Shown here piece by piece: positions 1 to 8,800 of a stretch of DNA of 35,454 nt. Position numbers and translations under genes: made by a program. The stretch spans positions 1-35,454 of the forward strand of contig JADFIT010000018.1 in assembly GCA_022566515.1 (NCBI GenBank), read 5' to 3'. This DNA is from Gemmatimonadota bacterium. Its GTDB lineage: Bacteria; Gemmatimonadota; Gemmatimonadetes; Gemmatimonadales; GWC2-71-9. Numbering within the stretch: the stretch's first letter is position 1; each line of letters begins with the position of its first letter. The notes beneath the pieces were generated by a model. It worked only from the letters and a program-made list of their open reading frames with translations. It searched no databases and was not told where the DNA came from.

Positions 1-386
1 TCGTCGACCACCAGCACCGCCGGACGTCGTTTTTGGTATTGCTCGAGCAGAAATTCGTTGAGCAGATGAAACGGGTCCCGCGAATGCTCGGGGTCGAGGC
101 CGAATTCGCGGCATACGGCGGTGACGATCCAATCGGGGTCGTTCTGTGGGTTGAGGATATAGGCGACCGCCTTGGTCTTGACCAATTCGCCGGTCAGTAT
201 GCGGCACATCAGGGTCTTGCCGGTGCCGACTTCGCCACTGACCTTGATGATGCCCTCGCCCCGTTCGATGGCGTAGGACAGCGGGGTCAGAACTTGCTGG
301 TGGCTGTCGCTGGGAAAATAGAGTTGACTGTTGGGGGTCAGCGCGAACGGTCGCTCGACGAGATTGAAATGGGCGAGAAAGGGCAT
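1..386 (-). CDS. AAA+ ATPase, ExeA/GspA/MshM-like (partial, runs off the left edge)
   Basis: Reading the minus strand from ATG at 386 gives an open frame to the window edge; the ORF track omits it because no stop is reached. The first ~128 residues contain HFNLVERPFALTPNSQLYF near the N terminus, a hallmark opening of the ExeA/MshM family, a Walker A motif GEVGTGKT at about residues 51-58, and the start of a Walker B strand (AVLVVD) at the edge. Family members are cytoplasmic ATPases that support type II secretion or MSHA-type pilus assembly. The gene starts 31 nt after the stop of the TPR gene 418-990 on the same strand, so the two are probably one operon. The C-terminal part is not visible. 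Family assignment is strong; the exact system (secretion, pilus, or exopolysaccharide export, which uses related XrtA-associated ATPases) is undecided. Confidence 0.85.
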   Translation of the reverse strand, partial: MPFLAHFNLVERPFALTPNSQLYFPSDSHQQVLTPLSYAIERGEGIIKVSGEVGTGKTLMCRILTGELVKTKAVAYILNPQNDPDWIVTAVCREFGLDPEHSRDPFHLLNEFLLEQYQKRRPAVLVVD

Positions 387-417
387 CGCTTTATCACTGA
401 TCCTTCGGGTTCGCCGA

Positions 418-990
418 TCAATTCGACCGCAAGTAGCGCAGCCTTTCACGCATAGCGTCGACCGACAGGGGCAACGCTTCGGCGCTGCCGCCGGTGACCA
501 GAAGAGCATGCTCATAGGCGCTTATCGCCGCTTGGCTATCGCCGACCCGGTCATGCATGATAGCGAGATTGATCCAATAGACCGGGTTGTCGAGCGCCAG
601 GGCGGCGGCCTCGGACATCAGCCGGATGGCGTTGGCGCTGTCGCCGAGCTGCAGATGGATCATCGCCATCTGCGCCGCCACCGCGCCGAATCCGGGGTTG
701 TTCGTATAGAGCCGGCGAAGCTGTTGAAGGGCGCTCTCCGGGGTCTGCACGCCAATCAGGCCAAGCAGGTTGGTCAAGGCCGTGATCTCGTCGGGATAGT
801 GTCGCAGCACCGCCTCATAGGCGTTGATCGCATCGCCTGGTCGGTTCAACCGATGCAGCGCTGTCGCCTTGCCGAGCAAGGCGACGCGGTCGCGCGGCTG
901 TCGCTCCAGCAGTTCGTGCACTGATGTCGAGAAGATATTGACGCTTCCCAAGAAGTCGTCGATGAGGTTGTCGGAGCCGGTGTATGTCAT
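418..990 (-). CDS. Tetratricopeptide-repeat protein, probable pilus/secretion partner
   Basis: This 190-residue protein is built of TPR-like helical pairs: repeated A-x-x-L-N/G-A patterns such as LLGKATALHRLNRPGDAINAYEAVL are visible from about residue 36 onward, with further units around 70, 100 and 135. There is no signal peptide or membrane segment, so it is predicted to be cytoplasmic unless tethered by a partner. The start ATG at 990 is the longest possible, and no strong ribosome binding site precedes it. It lies immediately upstream of the ExeA/MshM-like ATPase, an order seen in MSHA-type pilus loci where a TPR protein (MshN-like) accompanies MshM. MshN itself usually has an N-terminal membrane anchor, which is missing here, so the equivalence is only suggestive. 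The overlapping plus-strand ORF 331-924 is a shadow. Confidence 0.75.
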   Translation of the reverse strand: MTYTGSDNLIDDFLGSVNIFSTSVHELLERQPRDRVALLGKATALHRLNRPGDAINAYEAVLRHYPDEITALTNLLGLIGVQTPESALQQLRRLYTNNPGFGAVAAQMAMIHLQLGDSANAIRLMSEAAALALDNPVYWINLAIMHDRVGDSQAAISAYEHALLVTGGSAEALPLSVDAMRERLRYLRSN

Positions 991-1123
991 CTGGGCGTCC
1001 AGAGGTCTTTGGGGTAGGGGCTTGGGCTCGTGAAGACCCCTTCACGTTAGTTAACCACATGAAATATAATGCGTGCAGGTCTTTTTGACTGCGGGTCGGA
1101 AGTAGCCGACTGTCTCCCACAAA

Positions 1124-1561
1124 TCAGTTTCTGAGGAGAAAGATCTGCCACTGGGCGTCGTCAAGTACGTCGTCCCCGTCGAAGTCGAACGCGGCGTTGC
1201 CGGTCGCGAGGCTCAGGTTGTCATCCTCCCTGACGGCGAGAAAAGGCTCCGGGGTCCCGCCGCCCACATCTGAGAACGTCAGGAGCGGATCGTCAGTGGT
1301 GAAGGTTCCTGAGACAGACGTGGTCGTACCGTCCGGGTCGCGGAAATCCCAAGTGTAATCCCCATCGGACGTGAACGTGATGGTGAGGCTGGCTCCTCGC
1401 CCGACGAGATCCACAGCCTCGCTGAGGTCGGCCTTGTTGATAAAGGCGTAACTGATGGCGTTCCAGGTGCCGGCGAGTGATCCGGAGTCGATCCCGACGG
1501 GATCGCTGCATCCGATTGTGAGTAATGCGACCGGTACTACGATCTTGGAGAGTTGTTTCAT
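1124..1561 (-). CDS. Small lipocalin-like surface lipoprotein
   Basis: I start this 145-residue protein at the internal Met of the track ORF (ATG at 1561), because that gives a clean lipoprotein signal: MKQLSK, a hydrophobic stretch and the lipobox TIGC with Cys at residue 18. The mature part opens with SGSLAGTWNAISYAF, then alternating beta-strand patterns (ASLTITFTSDGDYTWDF, TTSVSGTFTTDDPLLTF) and ends WQIFLLRN. This is the style of lipocalin-like secreted domains in which a GTW motif opens a small beta-barrel. The ligand is unknown. It starts 38 nt after the stop of the M28 peptidase on the same strand and is probably co-transcribed with it. No catalytic residues are evident. The ORF 1293-1661 in another frame is a shadow. 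Confidence 0.75.
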   Translation of the reverse strand: MKQLSKIVVPVALLTIGCSDPVGIDSGSLAGTWNAISYAFINKADLSEAVDLVGRGASLTITFTSDGDYTWDFRDPDGTTTSVSGTFTTDDPLLTFSDVGGGTPEPFLAVREDDNLSLATGNAAFDFDGDDVLDDAQWQIFLLRN

Positions 1562-1599
1562 TCCGGGTTTCCAAGAACAAGGAATGCTCATAATATGCA

Positions 1600-2976
1600 T
1601 CACCGCGGCAGCTGCGTCGGCAAGTCTGCGACAACATATGCCAACACCGCCATGGCTGCAACGCACCGTGCCATTTCGTCGGGATCGAGTTTGTCTATAG
1701 TGTCGGCGTCGGTGTGATGGTACCAGAAATACCTGGTTCCCTCCACCTGCAGGCCTGCGCCTGGCACGCCTTCCCGCATTAGAGGTCCGATGTCCGCCCC
1801 GCCACCGCCGCGGCTGATGGTGCCGGCGCCTATCCGGTGAAGCAGCGAGCCGACCTCCCGCACGATCTCGAAGGCCTCATCCGAGCCGCTGAACCCGAAG
1901 CCCGTTGGCTTGAAGACGCCGGCGTCCGATTCAATGGCCAGCACATGTTTGTCGAGTTCATCTGCATGGCGGTCGCGATAACCGTTGCCGCCGCGAAGTC
2001 CGTTTTCTTCATTGGTCCACAGTACGACGCGAACCGTGCGCCGCGGCCGCAGTCCCAGTCGTTGCATGAGGCGCACCGCTTCCCATGCCGCGACGCTGCC
2101 ACCACCGTCGTCCATTGCGCCCTGGCCCACGTCCCAAGAGTCGATGTGGCCGCCGAGGACGACGACCTCGTCAGGCAGCTCGCGCCCGCGGATCTCTGCT
2201 ACCACGTTGCGGGACTGAACGTCCGGGAGCGTCTGCGCGTCCATCTTGAGGCGTATGTAGACCCGTTCGCCGCGGTCCTGCATCCGATGAAGCATCCGGG
2301 CGTCTTCTGCCGTGAGGGCGGCGTGGGGAATCTTCGGAACGTCTGGGTCGTAGCTCATGCCACCCGTGTGAGGTGTCTGGAGGGAGAACGATCCTGCGGA
2401 GCGTATCAGCGAGGCAACGGCACCGGCCTGAGCCGCAGCGATCGCTCCGCGCCGCCGGTAGGCCCTGTTGACACCGTAGTTCACCCAGTCGGGGTCGAAC
2501 AAGACGATCTTGCCGCGTGCCTCCTCGGCCCGGGCTTCCAGTTCCTCCCAGGAGGACACCACTAGTACCGGGGCGGTGATGCCCTCGGGAGGCGTGCCGA
2601 TGCTTCCTCCCAATCCGAGCATGGGAAGCTCGCGGTAACGGGGGCTCAGGAGTTCTGCCGACTCGTTGCCTCGCACCCAGTGGGGCACCATTACCGGTTC
2701 GCCGCGGACATTGTCCAGGCCGTCCTTCTTCATCTCTGCCAGGATCCAGTCGATCGCCTTCTCGAGGTTGGATGAGCCGGTGAAGCGGTGACCGAATTTG
2801 TCCACCAGGAGGGAGAGCCGTTGGTAGGCGGCGCTATCTGCCAAGGCGGCGTCGATGAGCCGGTCCGCGGCCTGGCTGTAGGTGCGCGCGATGTCCTGGG
2901 CTGCCGAGGGGATTGGCGTGATACCGCTGAGCAAGATCGCACATGCGGCCGTGACGGAAGTGGATATCTTCTTCAT
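1600..2976 (-). CDS. Secreted M28-family zinc metallopeptidase (PGCP-like)
   Basis: Starting at the second Met (ATG 2976) gives 458 residues with a clear Sec signal peptide (MKKISTSVTAACAILLSG, cleavage near PSAAQ). The M28 metal-site motifs appear in order in the C-terminal half: GGHIDSWD, AMDDGGG, WTNEENGLRGG (catalytic Glu and metal ligand), ESDAG and YHHTDADT. An inserted PA-like region lies around residues 130-270. Plasma glutamate carboxypeptidase-like M28 enzymes are di-zinc exopeptidases that cut small peptides outside the cytoplasmic membrane. All expected metal ligands appear present, so it should be active; substrate preference cannot be read. It is followed closely by the lipoprotein gene and preceded by the alcohol dehydrogenase 95 nt upstream on the same strand. 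The plus-strand ORF 1837-2565 is a shadow. Confidence 0.93.
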   Translation of the reverse strand: MKKISTSVTAACAILLSGITPIPSAAQDIARTYSQAADRLIDAALADSAAYQRLSLLVDKFGHRFTGSSNLEKAIDWILAEMKKDGLDNVRGEPVMVPHWVRGNESAELLSPRYRELPMLGLGGSIGTPPEGITAPVLVVSSWEELEARAEEARGKIVLFDPDWVNYGVNRAYRRRGAIAAAQAGAVASLIRSAGSFSLQTPHTGGMSYDPDVPKIPHAALTAEDARMLHRMQDRGERVYIRLKMDAQTLPDVQSRNVVAEIRGRELPDEVVVLGGHIDSWDVGQGAMDDGGGSVAAWEAVRLMQRLGLRPRRTVRVVLWTNEENGLRGGNGYRDRHADELDKHVLAIESDAGVFKPTGFGFSGSDEAFEIVREVGSLLHRIGAGTISRGGGGADIGPLMREGVPGAGLQVEGTRYFWYHHTDADTIDKLDPDEMARCVAAMAVLAYVVADLPTQLPR

Positions 2977-3071
2977 TGACGATTGTTTGTGGGAGGTTTG
3001 GGGGGGCAACCCGTACCGTTGGCACGAGTCGCATCAGAAGGTGACTTCATATAGTAAGGAAGGGATTACGC

Positions 3072-4085
3072 TCACGCCAACCCTTTGTCGATGAGCAACA
3101 CGCCGGTTCCATCTACTCGGCTGTGCTTCATGTCCTGGAGTGCGGCGTTGGCGTCGGCTAGGGAGTACGTCTTGACGTGGGGGCGTACACCTGCTTCAGC
3201 GGCTTCCGCCAGCAGTTCGCGTCCATCCTCCCGTGTGTTCGCCGCCACCGAGCGAATCTCCTTGTCGTAGAATAGATGTTGCTCGTAGTTGAGCGAAGGT
3301 ATGTCGGTGAGATGAATGCCGGCGATCGACAGGATGCCTCCCCGCTCGAGGGCCGCCATGATGGGAGGCACCAGTCTGCCGGCGGGTGCAAAGAGGATGG
3401 CGCTGTCCATCTTGTCCGGGAGATCAGCCGTGTCCGTCCCGACCCAAGCCGCCCCCATCGCCCGCGCCATTTGCACATGGTTCTCGCTGCGCGTCACCAC
3501 GAACGTATCGTAGCCTCGATACAGGGCGATCTGGAGAACGACGTGGGCCGAAGAGCCGAACCCGACGAGCAGCAGCTTTCCTCGATCCGGCACACCGGCG
3601 CGTTTGAGGGCACGGTAGCCGATGACGCCGGCACATAGCAGAGGTGAGCCCACCACGTCGTCGAATGTCCCGGGCAGCCTGTAGGCGAACTCCTCCGGCA
3701 CGACCGTGTATTCGGCGTAGCCACCGTCCGAGTGATATCCGGTGTAGCGAGAGCTGGGGCAGAGATTCTCCCGGGACGCCCGGCAGAACCGGCACGTTCC
3801 GTCCGTGCTTCTCAGCCAGGCGATGCCGATTCGGTCGCCCTCTTTGAGGGCACTGCAGCCGTCTCCCAATTCATCCACGACGCCCACCACCTGGTGCCCC
3901 GGGATGATGGGCCGCTTCCGCTCTGGCAGATCCCCTTCAATGATGTGAAGGTCGGTCCTACAGACGGCGCAAACGCTTACCCTGACCCGTACCTCTCCGC
4001 CCCCCGGGTGGGGGTCGTCCACCTCCCGCATCACCAGAGGCGAGTCGTCGATGTTCGCCGATCGATCGAGCACCATTGCCCGCAT
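3072..4085 (-). CDS. Zinc-dependent medium-chain alcohol dehydrogenase (AdhA/CAD2-like)
   Basis: A 337-residue MDR-superfamily enzyme with a GroES-like N-terminal catalytic domain and a C-terminal Rossmann fold. The catalytic zinc site is recognisable from CAVCRTDLHIIEGD and PGHQVVGVV. The structural zinc lobe reads TDGTCRFCRASRENLC: three Cys are present, but the position of the usual first Cys holds Asp. LLLVGFGSSAHVVLQIA is the nucleotide-binding loop, shifted from canonical GxGxxG to GFGSSA. Such enzymes oxidise or reduce alcohol/aldehyde pairs with NAD(P)H; substrate unknown. The ATG at 4085 is preceded by AGGAG about 9 nt upstream. It is divergent from the lysine aminotransferase and upstream of the M28 gene. 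A structural site with Asp replacing one Cys would probably still fold, but it is worth noting. Confidence 0.9.
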   Translation of the reverse strand: MRAMVLDRSANIDDSPLVMREVDDPHPGGGEVRVRVSVCAVCRTDLHIIEGDLPERKRPIIPGHQVVGVVDELGDGCSALKEGDRIGIAWLRSTDGTCRFCRASRENLCPSSRYTGYHSDGGYAEYTVVPEEFAYRLPGTFDDVVGSPLLCAGVIGYRALKRAGVPDRGKLLLVGFGSSAHVVLQIALYRGYDTFVVTRSENHVQMARAMGAAWVGTDTADLPDKMDSAILFAPAGRLVPPIMAALERGGILSIAGIHLTDIPSLNYEQHLFYDKEIRSVAANTREDGRELLAEAAEAGVRPHVKTYSLADANAALQDMKHSRVDGTGVLLIDKGLA

Positions 4086-4511
4086 GGGAAATAGCTCCTG
4101 CCCGGGTGCACCTCTCTACGTACTGCCTGGCTGCCGGCCCCCGCCTCTGGAGGTTGGGGGGCTTCCGGCATGACATTGGTAAGATATTACAGCTCAGCGA
4201 GTTATTCCCACCCCTAAGTCGTCGGCGCATCGCAATATCCCGTCGGCCGAGCAATCGGCTACATTTCGTGACGCGTAGTTCCCCGATCCTGAAACTCTGA
4301 TATTTGCCATGCGATTTGGAATCTCACGAACGAGGCCCCTCCCCAGAGATACCCGCCCAGGCATTTTTGCTCCGCCCAACGGAGTCACCCGGTAGGCCGC
4401 GCGCGCCGAAGCCTTGTCGGTGGCGTTCCAGCCAGGACACGGCTCGTGTGTGCGTAGGCCGGCTTGAGAGCTTTCCCCATATCGACTGAGTTTCTCTCAA
4501 TGGAGCCTACA
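4086..4511. other. Divergent intergenic region between adh-like gene and lat
   Basis: This ~425-nt gap separates two divergently transcribed genes and must hold promoters for both. I see a slightly AT-richer patch around 4170-4210 and 4290-4320, the Shine-Dalgarno of the dehydrogenase at its left end (AGGAG on the minus strand), and GGAG six nt before the chosen lat start at its right end. I do not recognise a convincing -35/-10 pair, sigma-54 element, riboswitch or RNA gene. Small ORFs listed here by the track have no coding character. A short hairpin (CTCCG-CCCAA-CGGAG near 4369) lacks a terminator-type T run in either useful orientation. Confidence 0.4.
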
Positions 4512-5816
4512 ATGGGTGTGATCACAGTTTCTGCCGCTACCGTCTTTCCGACGCTGAAGAGCAATATTCTGGTCGATGGCTTTCACATTGTAATCGACCT
4601 TCAGAAATCCCACGGCTGCGTCATGGTGGATGCCTTGGAGGGGAAGGAATACCTCGATTGCTACGGCTACTTCGCGACGTTGCCCGTCGGCCACAATCAT
4701 CCGAAGATGCGCGACGAAGGCTTCCTCGCTTCTTTGATGACGGCGGCAATCAGCAACCCCGCCAACAGCGACGTCTACTCCCGGGAGTTCGCCGCCTTCG
4801 TCAAGACCTTTCGTGAGATTGCCGTACCCGATGAGTTCTGCCATCTCTTCTTTATTGCGGGAGGTGCTCTCGCAGTTGAAAACGCGATGAAGGCAGCCTT
4901 CGATTGGAAGGCACAGCGCAACCGGGCCAAAGGTATCGACGGAGGCGCCGATAAGATCCTTCATTTTCGAGAAGCATTTCACGGACGCAGCGGTTACACA
5001 CTATCCGTCACCAACACCGATCAGCTCAAGATTCGGGATTTCCCGAAGTTCGATTGGCCTCGAGTCTCCAATCCCACAATGCACTTTCCGGTAGACGATT
5101 CCGCGATCGCGGCAGGTGAAGAGCGGTCGGTGCGGGAGATCGAGGCCGCCTTTGCGAAAGATCCGCACGGTATCGCCGGGATTCTCATCGAGCCGATTCA
5201 GTGTGAGGGCGGTGACAACCATTTTCGGCCGGAGTTCCTGCGGCGTCTGCGCGCGCTAGCTGATGAACACGACGCGCTCTTGATCTTCGATGAGGTCCAA
5301 ACGGGAATGGGCGTGACCGGGTCCATGTGGGCATTCCAGCAACTCGGCGTCGTGCCGGACATCGTGGCCTTCGGCAAGAAGACCCAGGTGTGCGGCATCA
5401 TGAGCACCGATCGAATCGATGAAGTGGAGGACAATGTATTCAAGGTATCCGGGCGCATCAATTCCACCTGGGGAGGCAATCTGGTCGACATGGTGCGGTG
5501 CGCCTGGTACCTGAAAATCATCGAAGAGGAGGGTCTCGTAGAGAATGCGGCCCGAGTGGGTGGCATGTTCAAGGACGAATTGGAGAAGCTGCAAGAGGAG
5601 TTTCCGGTGGTGAGCAACGTGCGGGGGCGCGGTCTAATGATTGCGTTCGACTTGCCCGATGGGGACTCCCGTGACGAGTTCCGCGGGCACTGCTGGGAGG
5701 CAGGATTTGCCACGCTTGCGTGCGGCGACCGCACAGTGCGATTTCGTCCTCCACTGATATTCACGGAGGCCGATGTGAACCAGGCAATGAGCACAATGCG
5801 CACGGTACTCTCCTGA
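4512..5816 (+). CDS. lat: L-lysine 6-transaminase
   Basis: A class-III PLP aminotransferase of about 434 residues. It shows the L-lysine epsilon-aminotransferase signatures I know from the mycobacterial/actinobacterial enzyme: SNILVDGFHIVIDL at the N terminus, NSDVYSREFAAF, FFIAGGALAVENAMKAAFDWK, FHGRSGYTLSVTNT, EPIQCEGGDNHFRPEF, IFDEVQTGMGVTG and the PLP-lysine motif VAFGKKTQVCG. It converts L-lysine plus 2-oxoglutarate to 2-aminoadipate semialdehyde (which cyclises to piperideine-6-carboxylate) and glutamate. The track start (4464) is probably too far upstream: ATG 4512 has GGAG six nt upstream and gives MGVITVSAATVFP, the natural family start. ATG 4500 is possible. purL begins right at its end, so the two are likely co-transcribed. 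No dehydrogenase for the semialdehyde is visible nearby, so the pathway (lysine catabolism, stress response or secondary metabolism) is open. Confidence 0.92.
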   Translation: MGVITVSAATVFPTLKSNILVDGFHIVIDLQKSHGCVMVDALEGKEYLDCYGYFATLPVGHNHPKMRDEGFLASLMTAAISNPANSDVYSREFAAFVKTFREIAVPDEFCHLFFIAGGALAVENAMKAAFDWKAQRNRAKGIDGGADKILHFREAFHGRSGYTLSVTNTDQLKIRDFPKFDWPRVSNPTMHFPVDDSAIAAGEERSVREIEAAFAKDPHGIAGILIEPIQCEGGDNHFRPEFLRRLRALADEHDALLIFDEVQTGMGVTGSMWAFQQLGVVPDIVAFGKKTQVCGIMSTDRIDEVEDNVFKVSGRINSTWGGNLVDMVRCAWYLKIIEEEGLVENAARVGGMFKDELEKLQEEFPVVSNVRGRGLMIAFDLPDGDSRDEFRGHCWEAGFATLACGDRTVRFRPPLIFTEADVNQAMSTMRTVLS

Positions 5817-5818
5817 CC

Positions 5819-8800
5819 TTGCTACATCTCTATCGTACGCCTGGTCTGCCCGCCGCTCGTAGAAAGGCATTGCTCCATACGACGCGGCAATGTGTGTCCT
5901 CTGATATCGAGGATATCGAGACTGAGTTTTGCTTCAACGTCGACACCGCCGGTGAGTTGACAGCGGAGGAATTCTCGGTTCTCGGATGGCTGCTGTGTGA
6001 GACATTCGAGCCGGCGCAGTTCGGACGCGAGACTTTCCTCGCTGGGAACGGTGTCGTGCTCGAGGTCGGGCCTCGAATGAACTTCTCGACCGCCTGGTCT
6101 ACCAGCGCCGTCTCCATCTGTCACGCGTGTGGTCTCGACAAGATCCGGCGTATCGAACGATCCAGGCGTTACTCGATCAAGACGCCGGCACCGCTCACTG
6201 AGGAACAGAAGCAAGCTTTTTTGGAGAAGGTGCACGACCGGATGACGGAGTGCCCGTACCCGGAACCGCTCGCCAGCTTCGAGAGCGGCATGGTGCCCGA
6301 GCCGACCTTCGAGATACCTCTCGTAGAGGAGGGAAGGCGAGCGTTGGAGCGTGTGAATCGGGAGATGGGACTCGCGTTTGATGACTGGGACTTGGATTAC
6401 TACACGGATCTCTTTGTCAACAAGATTGGGCGCAATCCCAGCAACGTGGAGTGCTTTGACATCGCACAGTCGAACAGTGAGCACTCGCGCCATTGGTTCT
6501 TCAACGGCCGGTTGATTGTCGATGGGGAGGAGGTCCCCCATCACCTCATGGCCTTGATCCGGAACACGCTGAAAGCCAGCCCCAGCAACAGCATCATAGC
6601 TTTTCACGACAACTCGAGCAGTATTCGAGGTTTCCCCATCAAGACTATCGTTCCCACCCACACGGGGGAGCCGTCGCCTTTTGTGGCGGCGGATCTCGTG
6701 CACCACATCATCTTTACGGCGGAGACCCACAACTTCCCTTCAGGTGTAGCCCCCTTTCCCGGTGCCGAGACAGGAACGGGCGGCCGGATTCGAGATGGCC
6801 ATGCCACGGGTAGGGGCTCACTGGTCGTGGCCGGCACGGCCGCGTATTGCGTCGGGAACCTTCGCATTCCTGATTACGAGCTGCCCTGGGAATCATCAGA
6901 CTTTGCCTATCCGGACAATCTCGCTTCGCCGCTGCAGATCGAGATCGAGGCGAGCAATGGAGCGTCTGATTATGGGAACAAGTTTGGCGAGCCGCTCATT
7001 CAGGGGTATACACGATCGTTCGGCATGCGGCTGCCGAACGGCGAGCGTCGCGAGTGGATCAAACCCATCATGTTCAGTGGCGGCATCGGCCAGATCGATG
7101 CTCGGCACGTGGAGAAACACGCTCCCGAGAAGGGGATGTGGGTGGTCAAAATCGGCGGGCCGGCATATCGGATCGGCATGGGAGGCGGTGCCGCGTCGAG
7201 CATGGTCCAAGGCGAGAATGTCGCGGAACTCGATTTCAATGCGGTCCAGCGCGGCGACGCCGAGATGGAACAGAAGGTGAACCGTGTTATTCGGGCGTGC
7301 GTGGAACTTGGCGATCGCAATCCCATCGTGAGTATCCACGATCAGGGGGCGGGCGGCAACTGCAACGTGCTCAAGGAAATTGTCGAACCGGCGGGAGCGA
7401 GAATTGAGGTCCGAGAAATTCCGCTCGGTGATGAAACGCTGTCCGTACTCGAGATATGGGGTGCGGAGTACCAGGAGCAGGATGCCCTCCTCTTGCGACC
7501 GGAACACGTCGAGCTGTTCCGTGACCTGTGCAAGAGAGAACGAGTCCCCGTAGCATTCGTCGGTCGGGTAACAGGTGATGGCAAGATCGTGCTCCATGAC
7601 GAATCCGATGGTTCGACTCCGGTAGACCTCGAGTTGGCTGCGGTCCTCGGCGACATGCCTCAAAAGGTGTTCGAGTTGGAGCGGTTCAGCTCCAAGCTCG
7701 AATCACTGCGCCTGCCGGATGGGCTCACGGTTCGCGCGGCTCTCGATCGTGTGCTGCGATTGTTGTCGGTGGGGTCGAAGCGGTTTCTCACCACGAAGGT
7801 CGATCGTTGCGTGACGGGTCTGGTCGCGCGGCAGCAGTGTGCCGGCCCCTTACAACTCACCGTCTCCGACGTGGCTGTCATCGCCCAGAGTCATTTCAGT
7901 ACGACCGGCGCTGCCACCGCAATAGGTGAGCAACCCATCAAAGGGTTGGTCGATCCGGCTGCTATGGGCCGCATGTGTGTGGGGGAGGCATTGACGAACA
8001 TTGTCTGGGCGTTGGCGACCGGGCTGGAGGATGTAAAGTGTTCCGGCAACTGGATGTGGGCGGCCAAACTGCCCGGTGAGGGTGCTGCGCTCTACGATAC
8101 CGCCAAGGCCATGCACGATATCATGCTCGAGCTGGGTATCGCCGTGGACGGAGGCAAGGACAGCCTCTCCATGGCGGCCCACGCTCCAGGCCGATCCGAG
8201 GGCGACGAAATCGTCAAGGCGCCCGGGTCTCTGGTCATCTCGGCCTACGTCGGTTGCCCAGACATCACAGCCACCGTTACGCCAGACATCAAGCTCCCGG
8301 GCCGTAGCTCTCTCCTGTTCGTAGATCTCGCAGGTGACAAACACAGGCTTGGCGGATCGGCCCTGGCCCATGTGTTCGGCCAGGTGGGTGACGAATCCCC
8401 TGACGTCGAAGAACCACGCGTCCTGAAACGGGCGTTCAACGTGGTTCAGGAACTGATCGGGCAGCGCCTGGTCTCGGCCGGTCACGATCGTAGCGATGGC
8501 GGATTGATCACGACACTGTTGGAGATGGCGTTCTCAGGAAACTGCGGCATCGAGGTCGACCTGAGTGATGTGGATGGGACGGACCCCATCCCGTATCTGT
8601 TTGCTGAAGAGCTGGGACTGGTAATCGAGGTGAGCTCGGAGCACGAACGGCAGGTCAGAGAGGCGTTCGAGATTGCGGAAGTTCCTTGTCATCGCATCGG
8701 ATCGACATCGGTCGATAAGGCCGTACGAGTCCGGTTCAACGGCCGTGTCGTGGTGAACGAAGACGTTGCTGTCTTGCGGGATCTCTGGGAGGAGACGAGC

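Noticed and set aside
331-924. Plus-strand ORF of 197 aa opposite the TPR gene
   Set aside because: Antisense shadow of the TPR gene with no recognisable domain; the minus-strand reading has clear repeats and an operon partner.
1095-1110. GTCGG-N6-CCGAC hairpin after the lipoprotein gene
   Set aside because: Short stem without a T tract; not convincing as a terminator.
1837-2565. Plus-strand ORF of 242 aa
   Set aside because: Antisense shadow of the M28 peptidase, whose metal-site motifs are unmistakable.
4369-4383. CTCCG-CCCAA-CGGAG hairpin in the adh/lat gap
   Set aside because: The run of T precedes the hairpin on the plus strand, so it does not fit an intrinsic terminator in either direction.
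5822-7663. Minus-strand ORFs of 302 and 255 aa
   Set aside because: Shadows of purL in GC-rich sequence; no family features.
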